The notes under the pieces are model-generated. The model worked only from the letters and a program-made list of their open reading frames with translations, was not told the DNA's origin and searched no databases. DNA of 64,000 nucleotides, from contig NZ_PVBT01000002.1 of assembly GCF_002980555.1 (NCBI RefSeq), forward strand, positions 186,001-250,000, in the 5' to 3' direction. This DNA comes from Phyllobacterium myrsinacearum (GTDB taxonomy: Bacteria > Pseudomonadota > Alphaproteobacteria > Rhizobiales > Rhizobiaceae). Position numbers and translations under genes: made by a program. Shown here piece after piece: positions 15,280 through 25,595 of this stretch; positions within the stretch are counted from its first letter, which is position 1, and each line of letters starts with the position of its first letter.

Positions 15280-17433
15280 ATGCGTATACAATATGGTTTG
15301 CTCAGTGTGTTTCTGGCGTTTGCGCCTCCGGCTTACGCACTGGATGCAAGTTCACCGCCGGTTCTGGCACCGCTGCAGCAGCAGGCGCAGGCCGCCCGCT
15401 TGAGCGCAGAGTTTCTGTCGCGCTATCATTACAAGCCTGTTCCGCTGGACGATGCCCTGTCCGCCAAGATCATGGAGCGGTTTCTCAAGGCGCTTGATCC
15501 CGACAGGTTCCTCTTCGTCCAGACTGATATCGACGAGTTCATGGGCGACAGCACGAAGATCGATGACGCGATCAACAAGGAAGATCTGCGCATCCCTTTT
15601 TCCATTTTCAACGTCTATGAGCAGCGCGTTGTCGACCGTCTGACCTATGCCCGTTCGCTGCTCAAGCAGAATTTCGATTTCAGCGTGAAGGAAGATTATC
15701 CCTTTGTCCGGGACAAGGAGCCCTGGCCGAAATCCGAAGCGGAGAGCGATGAGCTTTGGCGCAAGCGGGTCAAGAATGACTGGCTCCGCCTGAAGCTCGC
15801 CGGAAAGACCGACGCTGCCATTCGTGATACGCTCGACAAACGCTATCAGAATTCGCTGGAACGCGCTTACAAGTACAAGAGCGACGATGTGTTCCAGATT
15901 TTCATGGATGCTTACACCACCTCGATCGAACCGCATACGGATTATTTCGGAGCAACAGCATCAGCCGAATTCGATATTTCGATGAAGCTGTCGCTGGTGG
16001 GCATCGGCGCGGTCCTGCAGGAGCGTGAAGATTATACGACCATTCGCGAGCTGATGGCGGGCGGTCCCGCACAGCTGTCCGGCAAGCTGGCTGTTGGCGA
16101 TCGCATCACCGGTGTGGGTCAGGGCGAGCGTGGTCCAATAAAGGAAGTGGTTGGCACGCGCCTCGACGAAGTCGTCAAGATGATCCGCGGCGCAAAGGAT
16201 TCCGTTGTCAGGCTGGACATATTGCCCGCCGATGCCGGTCCAGACGGCAAGCACCGGGTGATCAGCCTCGTGCGTGACAAGATCAGCCTCGACAAGCAGG
16301 CCGCCAAGAAGACCATTCTGTCGATCAAGGATGGTGATGCCACGCGCAAGATCGGCGTCATTACGCTGCCGGCCTTCTACGAGGATTTTGAAGCGCGCCG
16401 CAAGGGTGACAAGAACTACCGGAGCGCCAGCCGCGACGTGGCCAGGCTCCTGGCAGAACTGAAGAAGGACAAGATCGATAACGTTCTCATCGATCTGCGC
16501 AACAATGGCGGCGGTTCGCTGGCCGAGGCCATTGACCTGACAGGCCTGTTCGTCGGCAAGGGGCCGATTGTACAGGAGCGCAATGCCGGCGGCGAGGTCA
16601 ATGTCGAGAAGGACAATCTGCCCGCGCCGGCATGGACCGGCCCGCTTGCCGTCCTGATCAATCGCGGTTCTGCTTCCGCATCCGAGATTTTTGCGGCGGC
16701 GATACAGGATTACGGCCGGGGTGTCATCGTCGGTGAGCCCAGTTTCGGCAAAGGCACGGTTCAGACCGTCGTCAACCTTGATCAGATCGCCCGCAACAGC
16801 AAGCCGAAATTCGGCGAACTGAAGATGACGGTTGCACAGTTCTTCCGGATAAACGGCGGCACGACGCAGTTGCGCGGCGTCACCCCGGATATCACCCTGC
16901 CTGGCTTCTCCGATCCCAAGAGTTTCGGCGAGTCGAGCTACGACAATGCTTTGCCGTGGGCGCAGGTCAAACCAGCTGATTATACGCCGATCGGCGATGT
17001 GAAGGCATTGCTGCCGCAACTGCAGAACCTGCATGACGCGCGGGTGCAAAAGGATCCGGACTTCCAGCGTTTCGTGGAAGATATGGCCGACCTGAAAGCG
17101 CAGCGGGAGAAGCGGGTTATCTCGCTCAATGAAACCGAACGCCGCGATGAGATGGCGGCGCAGGCCAGCCGCGTCAAGTCGCGCGAGAAGGTGAATGACG
17201 GGACAGGCACGGGCGACGATGACGATTCAGCCGACGCGACGACCCAGGATGACGGCCTGCAGGCCAATGAGCGCAGTCTGAGCGCTGATATCGCCATTGA
17301 GAAAGCCCGCAAGAGCGCCAAGGATGTGCTGTTGAACGAGGCGGCCCATATTCTCGGCGATGAAGCGGATTTGCTGGCAGGCGTTCCGAAACTTGCCGCA
17401 CAGCAGCCGGCCAACAATACAACCGGCAAGTAA
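15280..17433 (+). CDS. prc: Carboxy-terminal processing protease Prc/Tsp (S41A)
   Basis: 717 residues, periplasmic. Signal peptide MRIQYGLLSVFLAFAPPAYA (cleavage near residue 20). Helical N-domain, PDZ domain around residues 230-330 (SLVGIGAVLQEREDYTTIRELMAGGPA), then the S41 catalytic core. The serine-lysine dyad is S466 in NRGSASASEI and K491 in GEPSFGKGTVQT, with the same 25-residue spacing as in E. coli Prc. A charged C-terminal region with a DDDD stretch follows. Prc trims lipoproteins and peptidoglycan hydrolases. Single gene with its own upstream region. Confidence 0.95.
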   Translation: MRIQYGLLSVFLAFAPPAYALDASSPPVLAPLQQQAQAARLSAEFLSRYHYKPVPLDDALSAKIMERFLKALDPDRFLFVQTDIDEFMGDSTKIDDAINKEDLRIPFSIFNVYEQRVVDRLTYARSLLKQNFDFSVKEDYPFVRDKEPWPKSEAESDELWRKRVKNDWLRLKLAGKTDAAIRDTLDKRYQNSLERAYKYKSDDVFQIFMDAYTTSIEPHTDYFGATASAEFDISMKLSLVGIGAVLQEREDYTTIRELMAGGPAQLSGKLAVGDRITGVGQGERGPIKEVVGTRLDEVVKMIRGAKDSVVRLDILPADAGPDGKHRVISLVRDKISLDKQAAKKTILSIKDGDATRKIGVITLPAFYEDFEARRKGDKNYRSASRDVARLLAELKKDKIDNVLIDLRNNGGGSLAEAIDLTGLFVGKGPIVQERNAGGEVNVEKDNLPAPAWTGPLAVLINRGSASASEIFAAAIQDYGRGVIVGEPSFGKGTVQTVVNLDQIARNSKPKFGELKMTVAQFFRINGGTTQLRGVTPDITLPGFSDPKSFGESSYDNALPWAQVKPADYTPIGDVKALLPQLQNLHDARVQKDPDFQRFVEDMADLKAQREKRVISLNETERRDEMAAQASRVKSREKVNDGTGTGDDDDSADATTQDDGLQANERSLSADIAIEKARKSAKDVLLNEAAHILGDEADLLAGVPKLAAQQPANNTTGK

Positions 17434-17579
17434 ACGGCCGGACACCGTTTTTGCGATGCTGCTCCGCCCGGTCAGGCCGGGTGGGGCGGCATGGCACTGC
17501 CGATGATATTTTCCATGAAATATTGCATGGATTCACTGCGCTTTTTTAATGAACAAGTGTTCATCAAGTTAGGTTTCAA

Positions 17580-17600
17580 TAGGTCAATATTATTGACCTA
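17580..17600. promoter_or_regulatory. 21-base perfect palindrome upstream of the amino-acid permease
   Basis: TAGGTCAATA-T-TATTGACCTA, ten-base arms with one central base, about 100 bases before the permease start. A shorter dyad GAACA-AG-TGTTC sits at 17551-17562. The size and AT-rich centre fit a GntR- or AsnC/Lrp-type operator. No regulator gene is adjacent. Confidence 0.55.
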
Positions 17601-17698
17601 CACCCCGCTCCAGTCTCATCCGATCCATGTAATATCCCGCCGACTTCAGAGTCGCATCGACGATTGCTTGATGACATCAGCCAGGAGGAGGGACCGCT

Positions 17699-19099
17699 AT
17701 GACTATGTCGAGCCAATCACAGGATTTGCCTGGAGAGGGCGATCTTGCCCGCAAACTCAAGAGCCGCCACATACACATGATCGCCATTGGCGGCGCCGTC
17801 GGCGTGGGCTTGTTCCTTGGATCAGGCAAGGCCATTTCCATGGCCGGCCCCGGGCTGCTGCTCAGCTATGCCGCTGGCGGCATAGCCGTTTTCTTCATCA
17901 TGCGCGCGCTGGGCGAACTTCTTCTGCACAAGCCGGTTGCGGGCTCTTTCGCTACCTATGCGGAGGAATATGTCGGCCCGTTTGCGGGTTTTGCGACAGG
18001 CTGGTCGTACTGGTTCATGTGGGTCGTGATCGGCATGGCTGAAATCACGGCTGTCGGCGTCTACATTCACTATTGGCTGCCGAACGTGCCGCAATGGATC
18101 CCCGCCATGATAACGCTTGCAGCGCTCTACATCGTCAACGTCGTTGCGGTCCGGCTGTTTGGTGAACTGGAATTCTGGTTCGCGCTGGTCAAAGTGATAA
18201 CGATCGTGGCGCTGATCCTCGGCGGTCTTGCCGTTATTGTCTTCGGCATCGGGGAGCTTGGACAGAAGGCCAGTTTTTCGAACCTGTGGACACATGGCGG
18301 TTTCCTACCGTTTGGCGTTTTGGGCGCGGTGCTGGCCCTGCAGATGGTGATGTTTGCCTATCAGGGTGTGGAACTGATCGGGGTGACGGCCGGAGAAGCC
18401 GAGAATCCTGAACAGGTGCTGCCGCGGGCCACGAATGGCATCATCTGGCGAATCCTGATTTTCTATCTTGGCGCCCTGGCCGTCATCATGGCTTTGTTGC
18501 CGTGGAACCAGCTCGATCCCAACACCAGTCCGTTCGTTTTCGTTTTCGACAAACTCGGACTGAGCATCGCTGCCGATGTCATCAATTTCGTCGTCATCAC
18601 GGCGGCGGCCTCCTCCTGCAACAGCGGTATTTTCAGCAATGGCCGCATGCTGTTCACCTTGGCCCGGGCCGGTCAGGCGCCCCGCATGTTCGGTCGCGTC
18701 AACCGCAATCATATCCCGTTCCTGGGGATCACTGCATCGACGGCGGTGATGTCGATCGGTGTTGTCCTCAACTATGTGGTGCCCGAACAGGCCTTTATCT
18801 GGATCACCAGCATCTCGCTTGTCGGCAGCCTGTGGACGTGGTCGATCATCATGATTGCCCATCTTGGATATCGCCGTGCGGTTGCCAGGGGTGAAGCCAA
18901 GGCCGTGCATTTCCGCATGCCGGGTGCGCCGGTTGCCAATTGGCTGGTCGTGGCGTTTCTGGTGATGGTGGCCGTGTTCCTGGGTTTCGACCCGTCGACC
19001 AGGGTTGCGCTCTATGTTGCCCCGATCTGGTTCGGACTGCTGGCGATTGCCTATCAGTTCACGCGACGGCAGCGGGTGCCCCTACTGACCGCCAGCTGA
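17699..19099 (+). CDS. Amino acid permease, APC superfamily AAT family
   Basis: 466-residue inner-membrane symporter with about 12 hydrophobic segments. It starts in the AAT style: LARKLKSRHIHMIAIGGAVGVGLFLGSGKAI, with later GAVLALQMVMFAYQGVELIGVTAGEAENP. Close relatives transport GABA, proline, aromatic or branched amino acids; the specificity cannot be fixed. AGGAGGAGGG lies eight bases before ATG 17699, a very strong ribosome site. Confidence 0.92.
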   Translation: MTMSSQSQDLPGEGDLARKLKSRHIHMIAIGGAVGVGLFLGSGKAISMAGPGLLLSYAAGGIAVFFIMRALGELLLHKPVAGSFATYAEEYVGPFAGFATGWSYWFMWVVIGMAEITAVGVYIHYWLPNVPQWIPAMITLAALYIVNVVAVRLFGELEFWFALVKVITIVALILGGLAVIVFGIGELGQKASFSNLWTHGGFLPFGVLGAVLALQMVMFAYQGVELIGVTAGEAENPEQVLPRATNGIIWRILIFYLGALAVIMALLPWNQLDPNTSPFVFVFDKLGLSIAADVINFVVITAAASSCNSGIFSNGRMLFTLARAGQAPRMFGRVNRNHIPFLGITASTAVMSIGVVLNYVVPEQAFIWITSISLVGSLWTWSIIMIAHLGYRRAVARGEAKAVHFRMPGAPVANWLVVAFLVMVAVFLGFDPSTRVALYVAPIWFGLLAIAYQFTRRQRVPLLTAS

Positions 19100-19116
19100 T
19101 GGCAGGTTGCCGGACA

Positions 19117-19148
19117 TGAAAAACGGCGGACCGGTATGGCCCGCCGTT
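19117..19148 (-). terminator. Terminator of the leftward porin gene
   Basis: AACGGCGG (19122-19129) pairs with CCGCCGTT (19141-19148); read leftwards the stem is followed by TTTTTC. It may also stop the rightward permease transcript, since it lies just after that stop codon. Confidence 0.7.
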
Positions 19149-19190
19149 CTGTGCAAAGGATTTGACTGGAGATCGTATCAACTTTGCCAC

Positions 19191-19223
19191 TTGGCGATGC
19201 TGGCTGAATGTCAGCATCGCCAA
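19191..19223. repeat. 12-base stem-loop in the porin 3' untranslated region
   Basis: TTGGCGATGCTG and CAGCATCGCCAA are perfect inverted repeats with a nine-base loop. It sits 18 bases after the porin stop and has no T-tract directly after it, so RNA stabilisation or a backup terminator is the likely role. Confidence 0.6.
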
Positions 19224-19240
19224 ATTTCTTGCATCGGGTA

Positions 19241-20317
19241 TTAGAAGTTGCGCTGGAAGCGGATCGCACCGCCGAAGGCATCATCGTTGCCGCCATGGGC
19301 AAGCGAGTAATCCTTACGGGCGCCATCGAACTTGGTGTAGTTGAATTCGGGCGTGATCGTGAAGCCCGGAACGATTTCATAGGCAACGTTCAAAGCGCCA
19401 GCCAGCGTGCCTTCGGATTCATAGGCGAGCTGTGCGTTGATGGTGGCCTTGTCGGAAACCTTGGCAGCCAGGCCGCCCCAGATGGCATAATCGCCTTCCC
19501 AGGTGCCGAACCAGTTGCGGCGGCCGAGCGGTGCATCGTCATAATTGGTCTGATAACCGCCCATGACCCATGCCGACACCGTGTCGGTGAATTTCACGTC
19601 CAGGCGCAGCTTGCCAGCCCATTCTTCGACACGGGAGTCGTAGCCGACGATACCGGAGATCTTGCCCCAGGACTGTTCGTACTTCGCACCGGCCAGCACA
19701 TGCGGCATGTAGTCGTCGATGCGGTAGTCATAGCTGTAATAATTGTTGCCGACGCTTTCGCCCTGTTCAGCGCCGATCATGGCAGAGAAGCCATTTCCAG
19801 CGTTAAATGTATAGCTGACCTGGTTGCTGTGGTCCGACTGATAATTGATCACGTCGTCGTTGATGACATTGCCGGCATAGCCGGTAAACGAGCCGAAGAT
19901 TTCATCGGCCACACCGATACGAAAGCCACCGAGTTCGATGTAGGCATTCGGTATGGAGGTATCGTTAGCACCATTATTATACTGGAAACGCGCCTCGATA
20001 TAGGAGCGCAATGTGCCCAGTTCAGTTTCCGAACGAGCGTCAAAACGCAGCGTGGCGCGCGTCTTCTTTTGCCAGGTTCCGAATTCTCCGCCTTTGTAGA
20101 CATTATCGCCGCCCTTGGCGTCGTAACGCAGATAACCGCCGATTTTCAGGCAGGTTTCGGTGCCGGGAATGTAGAAAAAGCCTTTGCCATAGGCATCGCA
20201 AACGCGAACATATTCAACGGCTTCTGGTTCGGCGACGACAACTGCGTCAGCAGCGCGTGCGCCGGATACTGCAACGAGCGCTGCAGCCGAGCCGAGTAGA
20301 AAGCTCTTGATCGTCAT
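19241..20317 (-). CDS. Outer-membrane porin, Omp2b/porin_2 family (copy 1)
   Basis: 358 residues with signal peptide TIKSFLLGSAAALVAVSGARA (cleavage near residue 22). The mature start AADAVVVAEPEAVEYVRVCDAYGKGFFYIPGTETCLKIGGYLR has the paired cysteines of the Brucella/Rhizobium porin_2 family, and the C-terminus ends in RFQRNF with the terminal phenylalanine required for outer-membrane insertion. ATG 20317 is preceded by GGAGATC; an upstream ATG would extend before the signal peptide and is rejected. A paralogue lies at 33834-34946. Confidence 0.95.
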   Translation of the reverse strand: MTIKSFLLGSAAALVAVSGARAADAVVVAEPEAVEYVRVCDAYGKGFFYIPGTETCLKIGGYLRYDAKGGDNVYKGGEFGTWQKKTRATLRFDARSETELGTLRSYIEARFQYNNGANDTSIPNAYIELGGFRIGVADEIFGSFTGYAGNVINDDVINYQSDHSNQVSYTFNAGNGFSAMIGAEQGESVGNNYYSYDYRIDDYMPHVLAGAKYEQSWGKISGIVGYDSRVEEWAGKLRLDVKFTDTVSAWVMGGYQTNYDDAPLGRRNWFGTWEGDYAIWGGLAAKVSDKATINAQLAYESEGTLAGALNVAYEIVPGFTITPEFNYTKFDGARKDYSLAHGGNDDAFGGAIRFQRNF

Positions 20318-20692
20318 GGGGGATCTCCACAATCTATTGAAGAAGTTGCTCAGCCGTATTGCCTTGCAACGAACAGATGAAATCGCTGTCTGCACAGTCC
20401 GTAATGGAGATTTGTAACGGTTTTATCACGCAACTGATCTGGGCAGGCGAGCCAATGTGGTTTCTTATAAAAACCATGTCATGTCTCGGTCTGTGTGCCT
20501 TTCCTGCAACAGTCGGGAGCCGCTCATTTGAGGTCAGGCCAATGCAATACCGTGACTGAAAACGCGGTGAGTCGGTCGCCGAGCACGACCTGCCGGCCGC
20601 GGCAAAACATTTGCAATGAGAACTGTTTGATTGCGCCGGTAAAACACAGCGGCGGGCTCGACAGGGGATATGAAGCAAAATAACACTGAACC
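20318..20692. other. 375-base divergent intergenic region (porin and bioR)
   Basis: It must hold the leftward porin promoter and the rightward bioR promoter. No convincing small gene or RNA was seen. No TTATAGATAA-type BioR box is visible here, so bioR may not regulate itself through this motif. Confidence 0.5.
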
Positions 20693-21361
20693 ATGACCGC
20701 AGCCAACGAAGACACCATCGCCAATCGCATTAGCCGCATCCTTGCGGACCGGATTGTGACCGGCCAATTGGAGCCGGGTGCAAAGCTGCGGCAGGATCAT
20801 GTGGCGGAAGAATTCGGAGCAAGTCACGTACCGGTCAGGGAGGCCTTTCGCAAACTTGAAGCACAGGGCCTTGCCGTCAGCGAGCCGCGCCGGGGCGTGC
20901 GCGTTGCGTCGTTTGATCTGGCGGAAGTGCGCGAGGTTGCCCTGATGCGCGCCGAGCTCGAGGGGCTGGCGCTCCGCCACGCTGCGCCGCATCTGACATC
21001 CTCCATTCTGGACGAGGCAGAACAGGCCACCGTTGCCGGTGACAATTCCCGCGACGTGCGGTCCTGGGAGGAGGCCAACCGGCGTTTTCATCGGCTGATC
21101 CTCACGCCATGCGCCATGCCGCGTCTCTTGGCGGCCATCGATGACCTTCATGCGGTCAGCGCCCGCTTTCTGTTTTCCGCCTGGCGATCGGAGTGGGAAG
21201 TTCGAACCGACCACGATCACAGGGCGATCCTGGGTTTCCTGCGCCAGGGCAATATCGAAAATGCCGTTGCTGTGCTTGAGCGGCACGTGCAGTGGATCGG
21301 ACAAAAGCCGGTCAAAAGCCCGACGGGCTCGACGCGCGACGTTTTCGCTATCGTCGGCTGA
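20693..21361 (+). CDS. bioR: GntR-family biotin regulator BioR
   Basis: 222 residues: GntR winged HTH (residues ~10-75, AKLRQDHVAEEFGASHVPVREAFRKLEAQGL) and an FCD effector domain (VREVALMRAELEGLALRHAAP ... ANRRFHRLIL). BioR represses biotin synthesis and transport genes in many Alphaproteobacteria. Its identification rests on its position just upstream of bioB and on two BioR-type boxes between them. FCD domains usually bind carboxylates or metals; the signal BioR senses is debated. Confidence 0.88.
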   Translation: MTAANEDTIANRISRILADRIVTGQLEPGAKLRQDHVAEEFGASHVPVREAFRKLEAQGLAVSEPRRGVRVASFDLAEVREVALMRAELEGLALRHAAPHLTSSILDEAEQATVAGDNSRDVRSWEEANRRFHRLILTPCAMPRLLAAIDDLHAVSARFLFSAWRSEWEVRTDHDHRAILGFLRQGNIENAVAVLERHVQWIGQKPVKSPTGSTRDVFAIVG

Positions 21362-21465
21362 CCGAGGCAGGACTTCGTCAGCCTTTCAACTTTTCTGATC
21401 AAACCGACATTGCCGATTGTGCCTGCCGTTCGCGGTGGTTGCGTTTTCGTGCGTCTTTCATAAAA

Positions 21466-21475
21466 TTATAGATAA
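21466..21475. promoter_or_regulatory. BioR box 1, TTATAGATAA
   Basis: Exact match to the TTATMKATAA-type BioR site described for alphaproteobacterial biotin genes. About 70 bases before the bioB start codon. Confidence 0.8.
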
Positions 21476-21484
21476 TTTATGATT

Positions 21485-21494
21485 CTATCTATAA
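21485..21494. promoter_or_regulatory. BioR box 2, CTATCTATAA
   Basis: Matches the reverse-oriented BioR consensus TTATCTATAA at nine of ten positions. Centre-to-centre distance from box 1 is 19 bases, close to two helical turns, which suggests cooperative binding. Confidence 0.7.
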
Positions 21495-21536
21495 TATCCC
21501 GTCAAATGACGCATGAACATACGAGGTCGCACGCAA

Positions 21537-22541
21537 ATGTTGGAACTGTCCACGCAGAAGCCAGACGAATATCCGCCCGCAATGGAGGTGGAGGAGCGAT
21601 GGAACGTCGATACAGCGAAAAAAATCTATAATTTGCCGTTCAACGATCTGCTGTTCCAAGCGCAGACGGTGCACAGGCAGCGCTTCGATCCCAATGCCAT
21701 CCAGTTGAGCAAGCTGCTGTCGATCAAAACCGGCGGATGTCCTGAGGATTGCGGCTATTGCAGCCAGTCGGCGCATTATCCCACCGGGCTCAAGGCTTCA
21801 AAGCTCCTGCAGGTCGAAAAGGTTGTGGCAGAGGCGCGCAAGGCGCGTGACAGTGGTGCAACGCGATATTGCATGGGCGCTGCGTGGCGAAGCCCCAAGG
21901 ACCGCGACATCGACATGGTCGTTGCCATGGTTGAAGGTGTCCGCGCACTTGGCATGGAGACCTGCATGACGCTGGGCATGCTCTCGCCGCAGCAGGCAGC
22001 AAGGCTGGCCGGTGCGGGTCTCGACTATTACAACCACAACATCGATACATCGGAACGCTTCTACAGCGCGATCATCAGCACCCGCAGCTTTGCCGATCGC
22101 CTCGAAACGCTGGCGCATGTGCGCGATGCCGGCATCAAGGTTTGCTCCGGCGGCATCCTTGGCATGGGCGAGACGGTGGATGACCATATCGCCATGCTGG
22201 TCACATTGGCGAACCTGCCCGTGCCGCCTGAGAGCGTGCCGATCAACATGCTCATCCCCATTCCAGGATCGAAGCTGGCCAATGCTGCGCCGGTGGATCC
22301 CATCGAGTTTGTCCGCGCCATAGCCCTTGCCCGCATCCTGATGCCTGAAACCCATGTTCGTCTCTCCGCCGGGCGCTCGGACATGAGCGACGAGATGCAG
22401 GCCTTGTGTTTCCTTGCCGGCGCCAATTCGATCTTTGTCGGCGACACGCTGCTCACAACCGGCAACCCCGGCGAAGACCACGATGCCGCCCTGTTTCGCC
22501 GGCTGGGTCTGAAGGCCATGCCGCTGGGTGCATCGGAATGA
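21537..22541 (+). CDS. bioB: Biotin synthase BioB
   Basis: 334 residues. Radical-SAM enzyme that inserts sulfur into dethiobiotin. The 4Fe-4S motif CPEDCGYC has cysteines at 68, 72 and 75; [22 protein letters not shown] and the SAGRSDM region with the cluster-binding arginine are present. ATG 21537 is chosen because GAGG lies ten bases upstream; ATG 21513 adds eight residues and has no ribosome site. First gene of a five-gene operon with overlapping ends. Confidence 0.96.
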   Translation: MLELSTQKPDEYPPAMEVEERWNVDTAKKIYNLPFNDLLFQAQTVHRQRFDPNAIQLSKLLSIKTGGCPEDCGYCSQSAHYPTGLKASKLLQVEKVVAEARKARDSGATRYCMGAAWRSPKDRDIDMVVAMVEGVRALGMETCMTLGMLSPQQAARLAGAGLDYYNHNIDTSERFYSAIISTRSFADRLETLAHVRDAGIKVCSGGILGMGETVDDHIAMLVTLANLPVPPESVPINMLIPIPGSKLANAAPVDPIEFVRAIALARILMPETHVRLSAGRSDMSDEMQALCFLAGANSIFVGDTLLTTGNPGEDHDAALFRRLGLKAMPLGASE

Positions 22542-23683
22542 CGTCCGGATTTCTCGCTGGATACGAAAAATCCCTGGCCGGGCTGGACCGGAGGGGGAGG
22601 CGGCGTTCGCTCGTGCCCCATGGCGGGGTCGATTTTACGTCCAATGACTACCTCGGCTTTGCCCATTCACAGCGCATCAAAAGCGCTATCGCTGCAGCGA
22701 TGGAGCGCGGCGTCCCGGCTGGGTCAGGCGGCTCGCGTCTCCTACGCGGAAATCATGCGGAACATGCCTTGTTGGAAGAAGAGGCGGCGGCCTTCTTCGG
22801 CTCGCCGCGGATGCTGTATTTCTCAACCGGTTACGCCGCCAACGCCGCGCTGTTTTCAACCCTGCCTCAACGCGGCGATCTCCTCGTCCATGATGCGCTT
22901 ATCCACGCAAGCGCGCGTGAAGGCATTGCCGCGAGCCGGGCGCAGGCGGTGGCGGCGCGGCACAATGATGCCGAAAGCTTTGAAAATGAATTGGCCAAGT
23001 GGCGCAAAGCGGGCGGGCGCGGCCATGGCTGGATCGCAGTGGAAAGCCTCTATTCGATGGATGGGGACCGCGCGCCGCTTGCTGAACTTGCGGCGCTCGC
23101 GGACCGTTATGACAGCTTTCTTGTGATCGACGAGGCGCATGCCACCGGTGTGTTCGGCAGGGATGGCCGTGGTCTCGCAACCGGACTTGAACGGCGGGAC
23201 AATGTTGTCCTCCTGCATACATGCGGCAAGGCGCTGGGGGTATCGGGTGCGCTCCTGGGGGCAAATGCTATGGTCTGCGACTACCTCGTGAACCGCGCCC
23301 GCTCCTTCGTCTACTCAACCGCCCCGTCTCCACTGATGGCGGCAGGGGTGCGCGAAGCGCTCAAAATGCTGGCCGAAGAACCCGGGCGCCGCCTGGATCT
23401 GCAGCGCCTTGCGATGTTTGCGCGGACATATCTTGCCGAAACAACCGGCAGGGGAGGCAGCGGCTCGCAAATACTGCCCGTCATGATCGGTAATGCGATC
23501 CGTGCTTTGCGTGTCGCCGAGCGCATGCGCGCGGAAGGGTTCGACATCCGCGCGATCCGCCCGCCAACGGTGCCGGAAGGCACCGCGCGATTGAGGATAG
23601 CGATCACATTGAATGTCGATGAAACCGCCATCGCCCGGATGCTGGATTGCCTGAAAACAGCCCTTGCCGAGGAGGCCGCATGA
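22538..23683 (+). CDS. bioF: 8-amino-7-oxononanoate synthase BioF
   Basis: 381 residues, PLP enzyme joining pimeloyl thioester and alanine. [12 protein letters not shown] start, [21 protein letters not shown] (D198, H201) and PLP lysine K231 in [12 protein letters not shown]. Its ATG overlaps the bioB stop by four bases, which indicates translational coupling. Confidence 0.95.
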   Translation: MTSGFLAGYEKSLAGLDRRGRRRSLVPHGGVDFTSNDYLGFAHSQRIKSAIAAAMERGVPAGSGGSRLLRGNHAEHALLEEEAAAFFGSPRMLYFSTGYAANAALFSTLPQRGDLLVHDALIHASAREGIAASRAQAVAARHNDAESFENELAKWRKAGGRGHGWIAVESLYSMDGDRAPLAELAALADRYDSFLVIDEAHATGVFGRDGRGLATGLERRDNVVLLHTCGKALGVSGALLGANAMVCDYLVNRARSFVYSTAPSPLMAAGVREALKMLAEEPGRRLDLQRLAMFARTYLAETTGRGGSGSQILPVMIGNAIRALRVAERMRAEGFDIRAIRPPTVPEGTARLRIAITLNVDETAIARMLDCLKTALAEEAA

Positions 23684-24318
23684 CACAGCGTTTTGTCGTG
23701 ACAGGAACCGATACCAATATCGGCAAGACGGTCTTTTCCGCCGCATTGGCCGATGCGCTCGGCGCTTCTTACTGGAAGCCGGTCCAGGCCGGTCTTGAGG
23801 GGGAAACGGATAGCGAGGCTGTCAAGCGCCTCGGCGGGATCCCTGCCGAAAGGATCATGCCCGAGGCATGGCGCCTGCGTACGCCGGCATCTCCGCATCT
23901 CGCTGCCCGGCTGGACAATGTCCGGATACAGCCAGAATTGCTGGTTCCGCCCCCGATGCGGTCGCCGCTGATTATCGAGGGTGCCGGCGGCGTCTTGGTT
24001 CCCCTGACGGAAACCATGGTGTTCGCCGATGTCTTCTCCCGCTGGCAGATACCGGTCATTCTGTGCGCCCGCACGGGATTGGGAACGATCAATCATACAT
24101 TGCTGTCGCTGGAGGCCTTGCGGCAGCGCTCGGTACCGGTTTTCGGCGTCGCCTTCATTGGCGATGAGGTCGCGGATAGCCAGCACATCATCGGCGCACT
24201 GGGGCGGGTCCGCTGCCTCGGACGGCTGCCGCTGCTTGAAGCCATGACACTCGACACGCTGCGTCAAGCCTTTCGGCGGCATTTCGACATTGCGCATTTC
24301 CGGACGGTAACCGCATGA
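23680..24318 (+). CDS. bioD: Dethiobiotin synthetase BioD
   Basis: 212 residues, P-loop ligase closing the ureido ring. [13 protein letters not shown] is the modified Walker A at the N-terminus, YWKPVQAG and [12 protein letters not shown] are catalytic or substrate motifs. ATGA overlap with bioF. Confidence 0.95.
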   Translation: MTQRFVVTGTDTNIGKTVFSAALADALGASYWKPVQAGLEGETDSEAVKRLGGIPAERIMPEAWRLRTPASPHLAARLDNVRIQPELLVPPPMRSPLIIEGAGGVLVPLTETMVFADVFSRWQIPVILCARTGLGTINHTLLSLEALRQRSVPVFGVAFIGDEVADSQHIIGALGRVRCLGRLPLLEAMTLDTLRQAFRRHFDIAHFRTVTA

Positions 24319-25595
24319 CCGGCGCCCTCGCATCATCGCCGGTCTGGCATCCATTCACGCAGCACGCGCTTGAACCCGCAATGAAACACATTGTCAAAAC
24401 GGAGGGAGCCTGGCTGTTCGATGCGGAAGGCAATGCCATCCTTGATGCGATTTCTTCCTGGTGGGTCATCACGCACGGCCATCGGCATCCACTGATCATG
24501 GAGGCGATCCGCACCGCCTGCGACAGCTACGACCAGATCATCTTTGCCGAATTCACCCATGAACCGGCGGAAAAGCTGGCGCGCGGCCTGCTGGCCGTGG
24601 CGCCCGCAGGCCTAGCGCATGTGTTCTATTCGGACAGCGGGTCGACCTGCGTGGAAGTGGCGCTGAAGATGGCGCTCGGCTTCTTCCACAACACCGGTGC
24701 GCCGCGCTCGCGCATTGTCGTCATGGAAGACAGCTATCACGGCGACACGATTGGAACCATGTCGGCCGGGGAGCGCGGCACCTTCAATGCGCCCTACCAG
24801 TCTCTGTTGTTCAGTGTCGACCGGCTGCCGTTTCCATCGCCCGGCTGCGAACAGGCCACGCTCGATGCGTTTGAAAGGCTGTGCCTGGGCGGTCAGGTCG
24901 CGGCATTGCTGGTTGAGCCGCTGGTGCTCGGGGCAGGGGGCATGCGGATGTATCCGGCTTTTGTGCTGGCCGAACTGAAGCGGATTGCCGGGCGGCATGG
25001 CGCATTGCTCATCGCCGACGAGGTGATGACAGGCTGGGGGCGTGCCGGAACGCTCTTTGCCTGTGATCAAGCTGGCATTGCGCCGGACATATTGTGCACG
25101 TCAAAGGGCCTGACCGGCGGTGCCCTGCCGCTGGCCGCCACGCTGTGCTCAGCGCCGGTCTTTGAGGCGCATCTGTCGACAGACCGCAGCCGGATGTTCT
25201 TTCATTCGAGTTCCTACACCGCGAATCCGATTGCCTGCGCAGCGGCCCTCGCCAACCTTGCCGTGTGGGAAAACGAGCCGGTCGAGGCGCGTATTCAAGC
25301 GCTGCAAGCCATGCATCGCGAAAAACTCAAACGGTTTGCGGCCGATGACCGGTTCAGCAATGTGCGGCAGACGGGCACGATTGCAGCGCTTGATCTGGAC
25401 GTTCCCGCATCGGGTTATCTCTCGGATGCCGGACCGAAACTGCGGGCGTTCTTCCGCTCCCGAAACCTGCTGATCCGCCCGCTCGGCAATGTCGTCTATC
25501 TGATGCCGCCCTATGGCGTGGGGGAGGCCGATCTTGATCGTGCCTATGACGCGATTGACGAGGCCGCGGACTTGTTTGCGACAGGCGCACGATGA
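24315..25595 (+). CDS. bioA: Adenosylmethionine-8-amino-7-oxononanoate aminotransferase BioA
   Basis: 426 residues, class III PLP aminotransferase using SAM as amino donor. VWHPFTQH near the start and [16 protein letters not shown] are BioA hallmarks; [11 protein letters not shown] holds the PLP-binding aspartate and K264 in CTSKGLTGG is the Schiff-base lysine. Overlaps bioD by four bases. Confidence 0.96.
   Translation: MTGALASSPVWHPFTQHALEPAMKHIVKTEGAWLFDAEGNAILDAISSWWVITHGHRHPLIMEAIRTACDSYDQIIFAEFTHEPAEKLARGLLAVAPAGLAHVFYSDSGSTCVEVALKMALGFFHNTGAPRSRIVVMEDSYHGDTIGTMSAGERGTFNAPYQSLLFSVDRLPFPSPGCEQATLDAFERLCLGGQVAALLVEPLVLGAGGMRMYPAFVLAELKRIAGRHGALLIADEVMTGWGRAGTLFACDQAGIAPDILCTSKGLTGGALPLAATLCSAPVFEAHLSTDRSRMFFHSSSYTANPIACAAALANLAVWENEPVEARIQALQAMHREKLKRFAADDRFSNVRQTGTIAALDLDVPASGYLSDAGPKLRAFFRSRNLLIRPLGNVVYLMPPYGVGEADLDRAYDAIDEAADLFATGAR

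Noticed and set aside
19208-20299. Long rightward frame opposite porin copy 1, and a similar one opposite porin copy 2 (33888-35165)
   Set aside because: Both mirror porin codons. Their likeness to each other only reflects the paralogy of the porins.
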